Positions 25,111 to 33,846 are shown, counted from the first letter of the stretch. The stretch is DNA of 64,000 nt from Alphaproteobacteria bacterium (GCA_020638555.1 JACKII010000001.1:124001-188000), one strand, 5' to 3'. Program-made: numbers and translations. Notes: generated by a model not told the origin, from the sequence alone.

Positions 25111-25260
25111 GGGCAGGGCACTCCGGGCAGCGGCTGCGGGGCGGGACGATTGGCCAATCCTAGACCATGGCCGGGCCGGTTCGACACATCCCGCTCTAGC
25201 CGACGCGAAAAACTCTTCCTACACTCGCCTCCCAACGAACCCATCCGAGGATCACCGCCC

Positions 25261-26070
25261 ATGGCCGACCCCCGCGCCCTGCTCGCCGTCAAGGACGGCA
25301 TCGCCACCCTGACCCTGAACCATCCCGAAGCCCTGAACGCCTTTGGCCATGTGCTGCGCCAGGACGTGACCAAGGCGCTGGATGCGCTCGACGCCGCCGT
25401 GGCCGACCGCTCCGCCCGCTGTCTGGTGGTGACCGGGGCCGGCCGCGGGTTCTCGTCGGGCGCGAACCTGAACGACCCGGACCGCCCGCCGCGCGACCGC
25501 GAGGCCGAATTGCGGGGCGAGGCCAAGACCGACCTCGAATCCTGGTACAACCCGACCCTGATCCGCCTGCGCGAACTGCCGATCCCGACCGTGGCGGCCA
25601 TCAACGGCGTCGCCGCCGGCGTCGGCATGAGCCTGGCGCTGTCCTGCGATTTCAAGGTGATGGCAAAGTCGGCCTTCTTCCTCCAGGCCTTTGCCCGCAT
25701 CGGCCTGGTGCCGGACGGCGGCTCCACCTGGATCCTGCCGCGGCTGATCGGCATGAACCGCGCCATGGAACTGTCGCTGCTGGCCGAGCGCCTGCCGGCG
25801 GAGACGGCCGCGCAATGGGGCATGATCACCAAGGCGGTCGAGGACGGTGCGGTGATGGACGAGGCCATGGCGCTGGCCCGCCGGCTGGCGGACGGACCGG
25901 CGTCGCTGGGCATGATCCGGCAGCTCTACTGGTCCAGCCTGGAAAACGGCTATGCCGCACAGATGCAGCTCGAATCCGACCTGCAAAAGGAGGCGGGACT
26001 GACCCGGGATCACGAGGAGGGCGTCGCCGCCTTCCGCGAGAAACGGGACGCCAAATTCATCGGCGCCTGA
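25261..26070 (+). CDS. Enoyl-CoA hydratase/isomerase family protein
   Basis: A 269-residue crotonase. The oxyanion-hole segments are GFSSGANLND and NGVAAGVGMSLALSCD; the position of the first classical catalytic glutamate is Gly/Met in AGVGMSLA, while the second region reads QAFARIGLVPDGGSTW. This pattern is closer to PaaG-type isomerases and hydratases of aromatic degradation than to FadB. The ATG at 25261 opens MADPRALLAV, which begins the domain. It lies upstream of the thiolase-like/DUF35 pair on the same strand but is separated from it by a family D repeat. Confidence 0.88.
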   Translation: MADPRALLAVKDGIATLTLNHPEALNAFGHVLRQDVTKALDALDAAVADRSARCLVVTGAGRGFSSGANLNDPDRPPRDREAELRGEAKTDLESWYNPTLIRLRELPIPTVAAINGVAAGVGMSLALSCDFKVMAKSAFFLQAFARIGLVPDGGSTWILPRLIGMNRAMELSLLAERLPAETAAQWGMITKAVEDGAVMDEAMALARRLADGPASLGMIRQLYWSSLENGYAAQMQLESDLQKEAGLTRDHEEGVAAFREKRDAKFIGA

Positions 26071-26080
26071 TCTGTTCCTG

Positions 26081-26188
26081 CCCCCATTCCCCCACGAAAG
26101 TGGGGGCCCATGCCTGAGAGCCCAATCACGGAATACGATCTTTGCGAGAAGCGCTCAGGCATGGATCCCTGCCTGCGCGGGGACGAGG
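26081..26188. repeat. Family D inverted repeat, copy 1
   Basis: About 108 bp: CCCCCACGAAAGTGGGGGCC followed by CATGCCTGAGAG on the left, and GCTCAGGCATGGATCC followed by CCTGCGCGGGGACG on the right; the CATGCCTGAG/CTCAGGCATG arms are inverted. A related element with the same CATGCCTGAGA ... CTCAGGCGTGGA layout lies at 27875-27990, so the pair bracket the thiolase-like/DUF35 genes. Confidence 0.75.
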
Positions 26189-26232
26189 GCCAATAAAAAA
26201 CGACCGTTGCACCCTAACCTAGAGGAAACCCC

Positions 26233-27411
26233 ATGGCACGAGGCATACGCGGCCAGGTGTGTGTCGCCGGGATCGGCGAGACCACCTATTACAAGCACGG
26301 GCAATCGCCCGATCCGGAGTTCAAGCTCGCCCTGATGGCGATCCTGAACGCGGCCAAGGATGCGGGCATCGACCCAAAGGACATTGACGGCTTCTGCTCC
26401 TACTCCAACGACCGCAACGAGCCCTCACGGCTGGCGGCGGCGCTGGGCACCAAGGACCTGAAATACAGCGTCATGCAGTGGGGCGGCGGCGGCGGCGGCG
26501 GTTCGGCCGCCATCGGCACCGCAGCGGCGGCGATTGCCGCGGGCTATGCCGACTGCATCGTCGTCTTCCGGGCGCTGGCCCAGGGCCAGTTCCAGCGCTT
26601 CGGCGCGGCGGCCCCGGCGAAGACGGTGAACGGCGACAACGCCTTCGTCTTCCCCTATGGCGTCATGAGCCCCGGCCAGCGCTATGCCATGAAGGCCATG
26701 CGCTTCATGCACGACCACAAGGTCGACCGCTCGGCGCTCAGGGCGATCTCCATGGCCAGCTACCACCACGCACAGCAGAACCCGCGCGCGGTCATGCACG
26801 GCCGGCCGCTGACGGAGGAGAAATACGACAACTCCCGCTGGATCGTCGAACCCTTCCGCCTGTTCGATTGCTGTCTGGAGAATGATGGCGCCGCCGCCAT
26901 GATCTTCATGTCGGCCGAAAGGGCGAAGGACCTGCCGCACAAGCCGGCCTATCTGCTCGGCGCCTCCCAGGGGTCCGAGCACCGCTGCGCCGCGCCGAGC
27001 CACAACGCGCCGACCTATGCCAGCAGCAGCTTCACCACGGTCGCGCCCCGGTTGTGGGCGAATGCCGGCTGCGGGCCGAAGGACGTGGACGTGGTCCAGT
27101 CCTACGAGAACTTCACCGGCGGCGTGCTGATGAGCCTGGTCGAGCACGGCCTGGTCGAGGCGGACCAGTGCAACGAGGCGTTGCAGCTGGAAAACCTGCT
27201 GGCGCCGACCGGCAAGATGCCGCTCAACACCTCCGGCGGCAACCTGGCCGAATGCTATATGCACGGCCTCGAACTGCCGATCGAGGCGGTCCGCCAGTTG
27301 CGCGGCACCTCCACGGCGCAGGTGCCCAAGGTCGACGTGTCGTTGGTGTGTTCCGGCCCGATGGTGACGCCGGTGTCCAGTTCCGTCTTTGGCTCGGAGG
27401 CCACGCTATGA
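26233..27411 (+). CDS. Thiolase-like protein lacking the catalytic cysteine (SCPx/Ltp2 type)
   Basis: A 392-residue thiolase-fold protein of the lipid-transfer-protein/SCPx group. Where thiolases carry the nucleophilic cysteine, this protein has a run of seven glycines (residues 84-90), and the usual C-terminal GHP histidine motif is not found after NTSGG. Instead there are tyrosines at Y291 (QSYENFTGG) and Y342 (AECYMHG). This arrangement resembles Ltp2-type retro-aldolases of steroid side-chain degradation, which act with a DUF35 partner. Its stop overlaps the next start (ATGA), and that gene encodes a DUF35 protein. Function as an aldolase is inferred. Confidence 0.82.
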   Translation: MARGIRGQVCVAGIGETTYYKHGQSPDPEFKLALMAILNAAKDAGIDPKDIDGFCSYSNDRNEPSRLAAALGTKDLKYSVMQWGGGGGGGSAAIGTAAAAIAAGYADCIVVFRALAQGQFQRFGAAAPAKTVNGDNAFVFPYGVMSPGQRYAMKAMRFMHDHKVDRSALRAISMASYHHAQQNPRAVMHGRPLTEEKYDNSRWIVEPFRLFDCCLENDGAAAMIFMSAERAKDLPHKPAYLLGASQGSEHRCAAPSHNAPTYASSSFTTVAPRLWANAGCGPKDVDVVQSYENFTGGVLMSLVEHGLVEADQCNEALQLENLLAPTGKMPLNTSGGNLAECYMHGLELPIEAVRQLRGTSTAQVPKVDVSLVCSGPMVTPVSSSVFGSEATL

Positions 27412-27854
27412 GCAAATACTACCTGCCCGAAGGCCTGCCCGCACCGGTTCCGGAAAGCGACAACCTCTCCGCCCCCTATTGGGAGGGGCTGAAGAAGGAA
27501 CAGCTCTGGGTGCAGAAGTGCCAGGGTTGCGGCCAGCACCAGTTCGGCCCGGAATGGATCTGCCACAACTGCAACTCGTTCGACCTGGACTGGGTGCAGG
27601 TCGAGGGCAAGGGCACCATCTATTCCTGGGAGCGCGCCTGGCACCCGGTGCACCCGGCCCTGCGCGCGCTGGAGGGCGAGCCTTATATCACCGTGCTGGT
27701 GGAATTGCCGCACGCGGACAATATCCGCATGATCGGCAACCTGCTGGGCGACCGGCACCAGGACGTGGTGATCGGCTCGAACGTGGAGGTGGTTTTCGAA
27801 CACCACACCGACAACGACCCGCCCTATTCGCTCGCCCACTGGAAAGTGGTGTAG
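27408..27854 (+). CDS. DUF35/OB-fold zinc-ribbon protein, partner of the thiolase-like protein
   Basis: A 148-residue two-domain protein: a rubredoxin-like zinc ribbon with C-x2-C and C-x2-C (KCQGCG, then ICHNCN ten residues later) followed by an acyl-CoA-binding OB fold (VEGKGTIYSWERAWHPVHPAL onward, in parts). DUF35 proteins form complexes with thiolase-fold partners in HMG-CoA synthesis, PhlB-type acyltransferases and Ltp2-type aldolases. It is translationally coupled to the thiolase-like gene by the four-base overlap ATGA. Confidence 0.9.
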   Translation: MSKYYLPEGLPAPVPESDNLSAPYWEGLKKEQLWVQKCQGCGQHQFGPEWICHNCNSFDLDWVQVEGKGTIYSWERAWHPVHPALRALEGEPYITVLVELPHADNIRMIGNLLGDRHQDVVIGSNVEVVFEHHTDNDPPYSLAHWKVV

Positions 27855-27874
27855 GGGGCATCTCCCCCCTTCCC

Positions 27875-27990
27875 ATTCCTCCCCTTCTCCCGCGCAGGCG
27901 GGAGGCCATGCCTGAGACGACAGCACAAAGTCCGGACCTTGCGGTTGGCTCTCAGGCGTGGACCCCGGGTCAAGCCCGGGGCGGGGGTGG
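27875..27990. repeat. Family D inverted repeat, copy 2
   Basis: About 115 bp resembling the element at 26081: CCCGCGCAGGCGGGAGGCCATGCCTGAGA on the left (shown here as parts CCCGCGCAGGCGGGA and CCATGCCTGAGA) and GGCTCTCAGGCGTGGA then CCCGGGTCAAGCCCGGGG on the right. It lies between the DUF35 gene and the 3' end of asd. Confidence 0.7.
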
Positions 27991-27991
27991 G

Positions 27992-28023
27992 AAGAGAGGC
28001 GAGGACGAATATCCTCGCCTCTC
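27992..28023 (-). terminator. Terminator of asd
   Basis: A perfect 12-bp stem (GAGAGGCGAGGA at 27994-28005, TCCTCGCCTCTC at 28012-28023) with a six-base loop, starting 10 bp beyond the asd stop. On the minus strand it is followed by TTCCC, a weak T-tract, so intrinsic termination is plausible. Confidence 0.6.
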
Positions 28024-28032
28024 TGAGCCGTC

Positions 28033-29043
28033 TTACAGATAGTCCTCCGCCAGCGCCTGGGCGATCTGGACGGCGTTGTAGGCCGCGCCCTTGCGCAGGT
28101 TGTCGGAGACCACCCACAGGGTGATGCCATAGGGCACCGTGTTGTCCTCGCGCACGCGACTGACGAACACGGCCGGGTCGCCGACGCAATCCACCGGCGT
28201 CGCATAGCCGCCGTCCTCGCGCCGGTCGAGCAGCACGACGCCGGGGGCGTCCGACAGCGCCTCGTAGGCCTGCTCCAGGTCGATCGGCTCCTCGAACTCG
28301 ATGTTCACCGCTTCCGAGTGGCCGACCAGCACCGGCACGCGCACGCAGGTGGCGACCACCTCAATGCCCGCATCCAGGATTTTCTTGGTCTCCTGCACCA
28401 TCTTCCACTCTTCCTTGGTGGAGCCGTCCTCCATGAACGAGTCGATGTGCGGGATGACGTTGAAGGCGATCTGCTTCGGAAACTTTTTCGGCTCCACGTC
28501 TTCGAGCTGGTAAATGCCCTTGGTCTGGTAATAGAGCTCGTCCATGCCCGCCTGACCGGCGCCGCCCGCCGCCTGGTAGGTGGCGACGACGACGCGCTTG
28601 ATGCGGGCGACGTCGTGCAGCGGCTTTAGCGCCACCACCATCTGGATGGTGGAGCAATTCGGGTTGGCGATGATGTTGCGGTTGGTGAAGCCGGCCAGCG
28701 CCTCGCGATTCACCTCCGGCACCACCAGGGGAATGTCGGGCTCCATGCGGAAATGGCTGGTGTTGTCGATGACGACACAGCCCGCCGCCGCCGCCCGCGG
28801 CGCATGCACGGCCGAAACCTTGCCGCCCGGCGAGAACAACCCCAGATCCCAACCTTCGAAATCGAATTTCGCCAGGTCCTGCACCTTCAGGGTTTTGTCG
28901 CCGAACGAGACCTCTTTGCCGACCGACCGCTCGGAAGCGAGCGCCACGATGTCGTCAACGGGGAAGCCGGTCTCTTCGAGGGCTTCGAAGATTTGATGGC
29001 CGACAGCGCCGGTGGCGCCGGCGACAGCAATTCTGTAGCCCAT
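28033..29043 (-). CDS. asd: Aspartate-semialdehyde dehydrogenase
   Basis: A 336-residue NADP-dependent enzyme reducing aspartyl phosphate to aspartate semialdehyde for lysine, threonine, methionine and cell-wall synthesis. The N-terminus YRIAVAGATGAVG binds the cofactor, the nucleophile is C130 (NPNCSTIQM), and GHSEAVN holds the catalytic histidine. The ATG at 29043 gives the usual start MGYRIAV; a GTG two codons upstream with AAAGG five bases before it is an alternative. It is divergent from a DUF962 gene and ends in a strong hairpin. Confidence 0.97.
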   Translation of the reverse strand: MGYRIAVAGATGAVGHQIFEALEETGFPVDDIVALASERSVGKEVSFGDKTLKVQDLAKFDFEGWDLGLFSPGGKVSAVHAPRAAAAGCVVIDNTSHFRMEPDIPLVVPEVNREALAGFTNRNIIANPNCSTIQMVVALKPLHDVARIKRVVVATYQAAGGAGQAGMDELYYQTKGIYQLEDVEPKKFPKQIAFNVIPHIDSFMEDGSTKEEWKMVQETKKILDAGIEVVATCVRVPVLVGHSEAVNIEFEEPIDLEQAYEALSDAPGVVLLDRREDGGYATPVDCVGDPAVFVSRVREDNTVPYGITLWVVSDNLRKGAAYNAVQIAQALAEDYL

Positions 29044-29144
29044 AATCACGGAACCTTTCGGGTGGGGTTAAAACGGGCTACAGGTACGCTCTGCCCGGCC
29101 CGGGTGCAAGGTGCCCGGCCCGGCGAATCGAGGAAGGACGCGCC

Positions 29145-29501
29145 ATGACCCGCGGACCAACCGACGCAGCGCCGGCCAGGATCGCCTCCTACCGCGCGTT
29201 CTGGCCCCATTATCTGCACGAGCACAGCCGCCCGGCAACGCGGGCGCTGCATTTCGCCGGCACCGGCCTGGGTCTGGCATTGCTGGTGCTGGCGGCGGTG
29301 TTCTGGCACTGGGGTTGGCTGCCGGCCGCCCTGCTGGCGGGCTATGGCCTCGCCTGGGTCGGCCATCTGGCGGTGGAGCGCAACCGGCCCGCCACCTTCC
29401 GCTATCCGCTCTGGTCGCTGGCAAGCGATTTCCGCATGTTCGGCCTCTGGCTCGGCGGGCGGTTGGAGGGGGAATTGCGGCGGCATCGCGTCGAGCGATA
29501 G
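29145..29501 (+). CDS. DUF962/Mpo1-like small membrane protein
   Basis: A 118-residue protein resembling the DUF962 family (yeast Mpo1, an iron dioxygenase acting on 2-hydroxy fatty acids). It has FWPHYLHEHSRPATRALHF near the N-terminus with candidate iron histidines, two hydrophobic segments (about residues 38-75), and VGHLAVERNRPATF with a third histidine. Bacterial members are uncharacterised; an oxygenase role is inferred only from the family. Confidence 0.82.
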   Translation: MTRGPTDAAPARIASYRAFWPHYLHEHSRPATRALHFAGTGLGLALLVLAAVFWHWGWLPAALLAGYGLAWVGHLAVERNRPATFRYPLWSLASDFRMFGLWLGGRLEGELRRHRVER

Positions 29502-29600
29502 GCGCCCAAAATTTTCGCCGGCGTCCGTATTGACTCCGGAAACGCCGAGGCCATGTATGTTAATGTGAATAACATTCACATCGAAAGGGAACCGAAACCG

Positions 29601-29984
29601 ATGGAGCGCGTTACGGATTGGCTGAAGCGGATCGAGGCACAACTCGACATATGGGGCCGGGGCGCCTGGATCGCCGCCTTTGTCCTGGGCTTCATCCTGT
29701 TCTGGCCCTTGGGCCTGGCGATTCTGGGATACACATTGTGGAGTGGACGAATGGGTTGTTGGAAAAACCGCCGCCGGCACGGCCCGCGCGCCCGCGCGGG
29801 TGGCTCGGGCAACAGCGCCTTTGACGAATATCGCGAGGAGACGCTGCGGCGTCTGGAAGAAGAGCAGACCGAGTTCGAGGCCTTCCTCGACCGCCTGCGC
29901 CGGGCGAAGGACAAGGCCGAACTCGACGAGTTCCTGGCCGAACGCCGCCGCCGCCAGGCCGGAGCCGACCCACAGGCCGCCTAA
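29601..29984 (+). CDS. DUF2852 domain protein
   Basis: A 127-residue alphaproteobacterial protein of the DUF2852 type. The N-terminus is amphipathic, followed by one or two hydrophobic segments (AAFVLGFILFWPLGLAILG, about residues 24-42), a basic glycine-rich linker and a charged C-terminal helix rich in E, R and K (about residues 75-120), likely a coiled coil. The ATG at 29601 is chosen because AAAGGGA lies 10 bases upstream; a longer frame from 29553 is possible. Function is unknown. A good terminator follows. Confidence 0.82.
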   Translation: MERVTDWLKRIEAQLDIWGRGAWIAAFVLGFILFWPLGLAILGYTLWSGRMGCWKNRRRHGPRARAGGSGNSAFDEYREETLRRLEEEQTEFEAFLDRLRRAKDKAELDEFLAERRRRQAGADPQAA

Positions 29985-30016
29985 ACGCGGCTCCCGGCGC
30001 TCCGCATGACGTGAAG

Positions 30017-30048
30017 CGGCCCCGCTTGGCGACAGGCGGGGCCGTTTT
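30017..30048 (+). terminator. Intrinsic terminator of the DUF2852 gene
   Basis: A perfect 9-bp stem CGGCCCCGC/GCGGGGCCG with a 10-base loop followed directly by TTTT, 32 bp after the stop codon at 29984. Confidence 0.85.
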
Positions 30049-30098
30049 GCGTTGGCTGCCAGGCAGCGGCGGGCGTCCCACCCCAACCTTGCGCCCAT

Positions 30099-30201
30099 GC
30101 TTCACCCCGAGTAGTCGCGGACGCGGTCCGGGACGTATCGAGGGTGGTGGCGAGCCTGCCTCGCCCCTCGATACGGCGCTTCGCGCCTACTCGGGATGAA
30201 A
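30099..30201. repeat. Family B palindromic repeat, inside-out copy 3
   Basis: The same arms as at 23726 and 24205 but in the opposite order: CTTCACCCCGAGTAG ... GACGTATCGAGGG comes first and CCCCTCGATACGG ... CCTACTCGGGATGAA second. It fills the 217-bp gap between the DUF2852 terminator and the 3' end of the LLM-class gene. There is no nuclease gene beside this copy. Confidence 0.8.
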
Positions 30202-30265
30202 GCGAGGATTGGGTGGCAGGCGGTCGGGTACCGGCGGCAGGCCGGGAGCCCGCGCGCCGACGCCG

Positions 30266-31081
30266 CTATTTGCCCGTGATCGCCAGGACGCGGTCCAGGG
30301 TCTCGGCCCGGTGGTCGGGGACGACGAAAATCGCCTCGTCATAGCCCAGGTCGACAATGCGCCGGAACCGCTGCTGCGCCGTCTTCAGGTCGCAGCAAAG
30401 GTGAAACGGCCCGTCGTCGGGCATGGCCTCGGTCGGCGCCGTCAGATCCACCTTGATGTTGGTGACGATGGCCCGCTTGCCGCCATGGGCGCGGTAATTG
30501 GCAATGCCGTCCTTCAGCTTGTTGAAGGTGGAGCGGGCGCCGGAGGCGATCCAGCCGTCGAACTCGCTCGCCGCGCGGGGAATCCAGGCCTTGCCGGCCC
30601 AGGAGCCGATCAGCACCGGCGGGCCGCCCTTCGCCGCCGGCCAGGCGTCGATGCGGGCGCCGTTCACCGTCTCGTCGCGCCAGATTTTTTGCATCAACGG
30701 CAGCGCCGCGCTCAGATCCTTCAGACGGGTGTCGAAATTCAGGCCGGAGAAGTCGAAGTCGGTCTTGGTCGAGCCGGCGCCGACGCCGAACGAGAACCGT
30801 CCCTCGCAGAACAGGTGCGCGGTCAGGGCGGCGCGGGCCAGCGCCACGGTCTGGCGCAACGGCACCTGCAGGATACAGGTGCCCACTTCCAGGTCCTTGG
30901 TGACGCTGGCGGCCAGCGTCAGCGCGATCAGCGGGTCCGGGTGGATATGGCCGCGGCCGATGGCGTCGAAATACCAGAGCCCGTCGAAGCCCGCCGCCTC
31001 GGCCGCGCGGGCACCGTCCAGCAGGTGGGTGCGGGTGAGCCGGTCCAGCGACTCGCCCAGATAACCGATGCCGATTTTCAT
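30266..31081 (-). CDS. LLM class flavin-dependent oxidoreductase
   Basis: A 271-residue bacterial-luciferase-like monooxygenase/reductase (F420- or FMN-binding LLM class). The N-terminus MKIGIGYLGE, EGRFSFGVGAGS and the barrel pattern are typical. It starts at 31081; the open frame extends upstream into the nitroreductase gene but without homology. It lies 13 bp downstream of a nitroreductase-like flavoprotein gene, so the two are probably co-transcribed and may act in one pathway. The substrate is unknown. Confidence 0.88.
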   Translation of the reverse strand: MKIGIGYLGESLDRLTRTHLLDGARAAEAAGFDGLWYFDAIGRGHIHPDPLIALTLAASVTKDLEVGTCILQVPLRQTVALARAALTAHLFCEGRFSFGVGAGSTKTDFDFSGLNFDTRLKDLSAALPLMQKIWRDETVNGARIDAWPAAKGGPPVLIGSWAGKAWIPRAASEFDGWIASGARSTFNKLKDGIANYRAHGGKRAIVTNIKVDLTAPTEAMPDDGPFHLCCDLKTAQQRFRRIVDLGYDEAIFVVPDHRAETLDRVLAITGK

Positions 31082-31094
31082 GGATCGCGCCTCC

Positions 31095-31760
31095 CTACAG
31101 CTTGAACGCTTCGCCGTCGAAGGTTTCGCGCCGGGCGATATCCTCGACCGGGCGGCGGCGCAATTTGGAGAGTTGTTTCTGGGGCTTGCCGAGCGGCACA
31201 ACCGCGGCAACCGCCACATGCGGCGGGATGTTCAGCGCCTTTTGCAGCATCGGCTCCTGCGCCACCGCCAGCGTGGTGATGGTGCCGCCATAGCCGAGAT
31301 TGCGCGCCGCCAGCAGCGTGTTCCAGACGAACGGATAGATCGAGCCGCCGGAGATGACGCCGATCCGGTCCAGATTCTTGTCCGTCGAGGCGACCACTTG
31401 CAGGTCGACGCAAAACACCAGCACCACCGGCGCCTTCTTCGCCGGCTCGGTCAGGTGCGGCGGCACCTCGGTCGCGGCCTCGGTCTCGGGCGTGACCTGG
31501 GTCGGGTGGATGGTGTTCCACGGGCTCTCGCCCGCCTTGTTCTGGGCGGTGTAGAGCTTGCCGGCGGGCCGGGCCGCCTCGCCCAGCAGGGTTTTGGTGG
31601 CGGGATCGCGGACGACGATGACGAAATTGCCCTGGCGGTTGCCGCCGGAGGGCGCGAACCGGGCGTTGTCGATCATCTGGTGAATGGCGGCGTCCGGCAC
31701 GTCGTCATCGGTGAAGGCGCGGCACGCAAACGTGGTGCGCATGACGTCGAACAGTTCCAT
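31095..31760 (-). CDS. Nitroreductase family protein
   Basis: A 221-residue FMN-dependent nitroreductase-fold protein. MELFDVMRTTFACRAFTDD with its conserved arginine, FAPSGGNRQGNFVIVV (FMN contact) and the C-terminal VPLGKPQKQLSKLRRRPVED segment (in parts) are typical of the family. The ATG at 31760 is preceded by GGAGGC at suitable spacing, which decides the start over the long open frame upstream. It forms a pair with the LLM-class gene. Confidence 0.9.
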   Translation of the reverse strand: MELFDVMRTTFACRAFTDDDVPDAAIHQMIDNARFAPSGGNRQGNFVIVVRDPATKTLLGEAARPAGKLYTAQNKAGESPWNTIHPTQVTPETEAATEVPPHLTEPAKKAPVVLVFCVDLQVVASTDKNLDRIGVISGGSIYPFVWNTLLAARNLGYGGTITTLAVAQEPMLQKALNIPPHVAVAAVVPLGKPQKQLSKLRRRPVEDIARRETFDGEAFKL

Positions 31761-31856
31761 GGGCGAGCCTCCCGGGGGCTTTGTTGGGGCATTGGCGTCC
31801 ATGATGGCCGCAATTCGCCGCTCCCGCCAGGGGCTGTCTCCCGGAAAGGCCGGCTG

Positions 31857-32030
31857 GGTGCGAACACCGGCCGAGGGCGATGTGCGCATGCCGCAAGCGG
31901 TCCCGGCTCGCCGCTCCGCAGCGGCCGGGAAACACATCACTATGGCATTGCGGGTGTTCCCCGGAGGGGGCGGAGCCACCGTCCGGGGCCGGTCTCATCC
32001 TTCGAACACAGGCGAGGCCGGCGTTCGCAC
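31857..32030. repeat. Family C repeat cluster
   Basis: Alternating arms GGTGCGAACACCGGC, CGGTCCCGGCTCGCCGCTCCGCAGCGGCCGGGA (given here as arms CCCGGCTCGCC and GCGGCCGGGA), GTGTTCCCCGGAGGGGGCGG and GTCCGGGGCCGG, ending in CGGCGTTCGCAC. They pair as several short hairpins. The array fills the gap upstream of the nitroreductase gene and ends beside the 3' end of the monooxygenase gene. Confidence 0.7.
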
Positions 32031-32041
32031 TCCATCGGGCC

Positions 32042-33697
32042 TCAGTCGTCGCCGGCCATGGCCAGGGCGGGTTTCAGGTTCGAGGCGGGGGTGAAGGTGA
32101 AGCCTTCATAGCCCTTGGCCACCACCTCCTCGCATTTCTGCTTGTAGGCGTTGACGCCGCCGACATAGGGCATGAACACCCGCGGCTTGCCGGGGATGTT
32201 GGCGCCCATATACCAGCTCGCCGCCTTCGGATAGAGCGTCGCGTCGGCCACCTGCTTCACGTGCATGGTCCAGTCGTACTGGGCGTCCTCGGTCGGCTCG
32301 ATGGCAGCCTGGCCGTGGTCCTTCATGTGTTGCAGGCAGTCGACGATCCAGTCCACGTGCTGCTCGCACGAGAGGATCATCTGGCTTTTCACGCCGGGCG
32401 AGCCGGGACCGGTGATCATGAACATGTTCGGGAAGCCCGCGCACATGATGCCCAGCATGGTGTAGGGCCCGGCCTCCCAGTCCTTGTTCAGGGTGCGGCC
32501 GTCGCTGGTCTGGATGTCGATTTCCTTGAGCGCGCCGGTCATGGCGTCGAAGCCGGTGGCAAAGACGATGGCGTCCAGTTCGAACTCGCGCCCATCCTCC
32601 AGGCGCAAGCCCTTCTCGGTCAGGCTGACGATCGGCGCCTCGCGCACGTTGACCAGATGAACGTGCGGCAGGTTGTAGGTCTCGTAATAGCCGGTATCCA
32701 GCACCAGGCGCTTGGTGCCCATCGGGTGATCCTTGGCGCAGAGCAATTCCGCCGTCTCCGGATCGGTCACGATGGAGCGGATCTTGTCGTGCACGAAGTC
32801 GCGTGCGGTGGCGTTCGCCTCGTCGCTGGTGAGCAGGTCGGTGAAGGTGTAGAGGAAGCTGATCGAGCCGCCTTCCTGCCACTTCGCCTCATAGAGCCGG
32901 TCGCGCTCCGCCTTCGGAACATCCAGGGCGGACTGGGTCGGCGGCGGGTAGCCGGCAATGCCGAACGGCGTATCCCAGGCGGCATCGCGGCGCTGGCGGT
33001 AGGTGGCCTTGTGCTCGGCCTCCTTGGCCTTGTCCATCGGGCCGTTGGCGGCCGGCAGGATGAAGTTCGCGGTGCGCTGGAACACGGTCAGGTCGGCGGC
33101 CTGTTGGGCGATGATCGGGATCGACTGCACGCCCGAGGACCCGGTACCGATCACGCCGACCCGCTTGCCGGTGAAATCCACGCCTTCGTGCGGCCAGAGG
33201 CCGGTGTGGTAGGTCTCGCCCTGGAAATCGTCCAGGCCGGGGAAGTCCGGCACGCGCGGGATCGAGAGATTGCCGGTCGCCATGATGCAGACCGGCGCCT
33301 GAAACACCTCGCCGGCCGCGGTCTCCAGCGTCCACAGATTGGTGTCACGGTCGTAGGTGGCGTGGTTGACGCGCGTGGAGAACTGCACGTTCCGGCGCAG
33401 GTCGAACCGGTCGGCCACGTGCTGGACGTAGGACAGGATTTCCGGCTGGTTGCCATAGCGCTCCGGCCAGTTCCATTCCTGCTCCAGGTCCGGGTCGAAG
33501 CTGAACGAGTATTCCAGGCTTTCCACGTCGCAGCGGCAGCCGGGATAGCGGTTCCAGTACCAGGTGCCGCCGACATCGTCGCCGGCCTCCAGCACCTGCA
33601 CGTTCAATCCCAGCTTGTCGCGCAACCGATAGAGCGCATACAGGCCGCCGACGCCGGCGCCGACCACCAAAGCATCGAACCGTTTGGCTTTGCTCAT
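32042..33697 (-). CDS. Flavin-containing (Baeyer-Villiger type) monooxygenase
   Basis: A 551-residue class B flavoprotein monooxygenase using FAD and NADPH. The first Rossmann motif GAGVGGL is at residues 13-19 and the second is GTGSSG near residue 189. The Baeyer-Villiger fingerprint F-x-G-x3-H-x3-W is exact at residues 158-168. GGTWYWNRYPG at about residue 43 is also typical of cyclohexanone/steroid-type enzymes. It would convert ketones to esters or lactones; the substrate is not known. It stands alone, downstream of the GFA gene on the same strand. Confidence 0.93.
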   Translation of the reverse strand: MSKAKRFDALVVGAGVGGLYALYRLRDKLGLNVQVLEAGDDVGGTWYWNRYPGCRCDVESLEYSFSFDPDLEQEWNWPERYGNQPEILSYVQHVADRFDLRRNVQFSTRVNHATYDRDTNLWTLETAAGEVFQAPVCIMATGNLSIPRVPDFPGLDDFQGETYHTGLWPHEGVDFTGKRVGVIGTGSSGVQSIPIIAQQAADLTVFQRTANFILPAANGPMDKAKEAEHKATYRQRRDAAWDTPFGIAGYPPPTQSALDVPKAERDRLYEAKWQEGGSISFLYTFTDLLTSDEANATARDFVHDKIRSIVTDPETAELLCAKDHPMGTKRLVLDTGYYETYNLPHVHLVNVREAPIVSLTEKGLRLEDGREFELDAIVFATGFDAMTGALKEIDIQTSDGRTLNKDWEAGPYTMLGIMCAGFPNMFMITGPGSPGVKSQMILSCEQHVDWIVDCLQHMKDHGQAAIEPTEDAQYDWTMHVKQVADATLYPKAASWYMGANIPGKPRVFMPYVGGVNAYKQKCEEVVAKGYEGFTFTPASNLKPALAMAGDD

Positions 33698-33846
33698 GAC
33701 GAAACCCTCCCATCAGAAGGTGTGAATCTCAGACCTAAGTCTTATATGCCAAAGGCGGAGAGGCCGCGGCAACGGCCAATGCCGGGCATGATGCGCACCG
33801 CCGCAGGCGGCCGCGCGGATCGCAGACCCGCCAGGAAGCCATCCGC

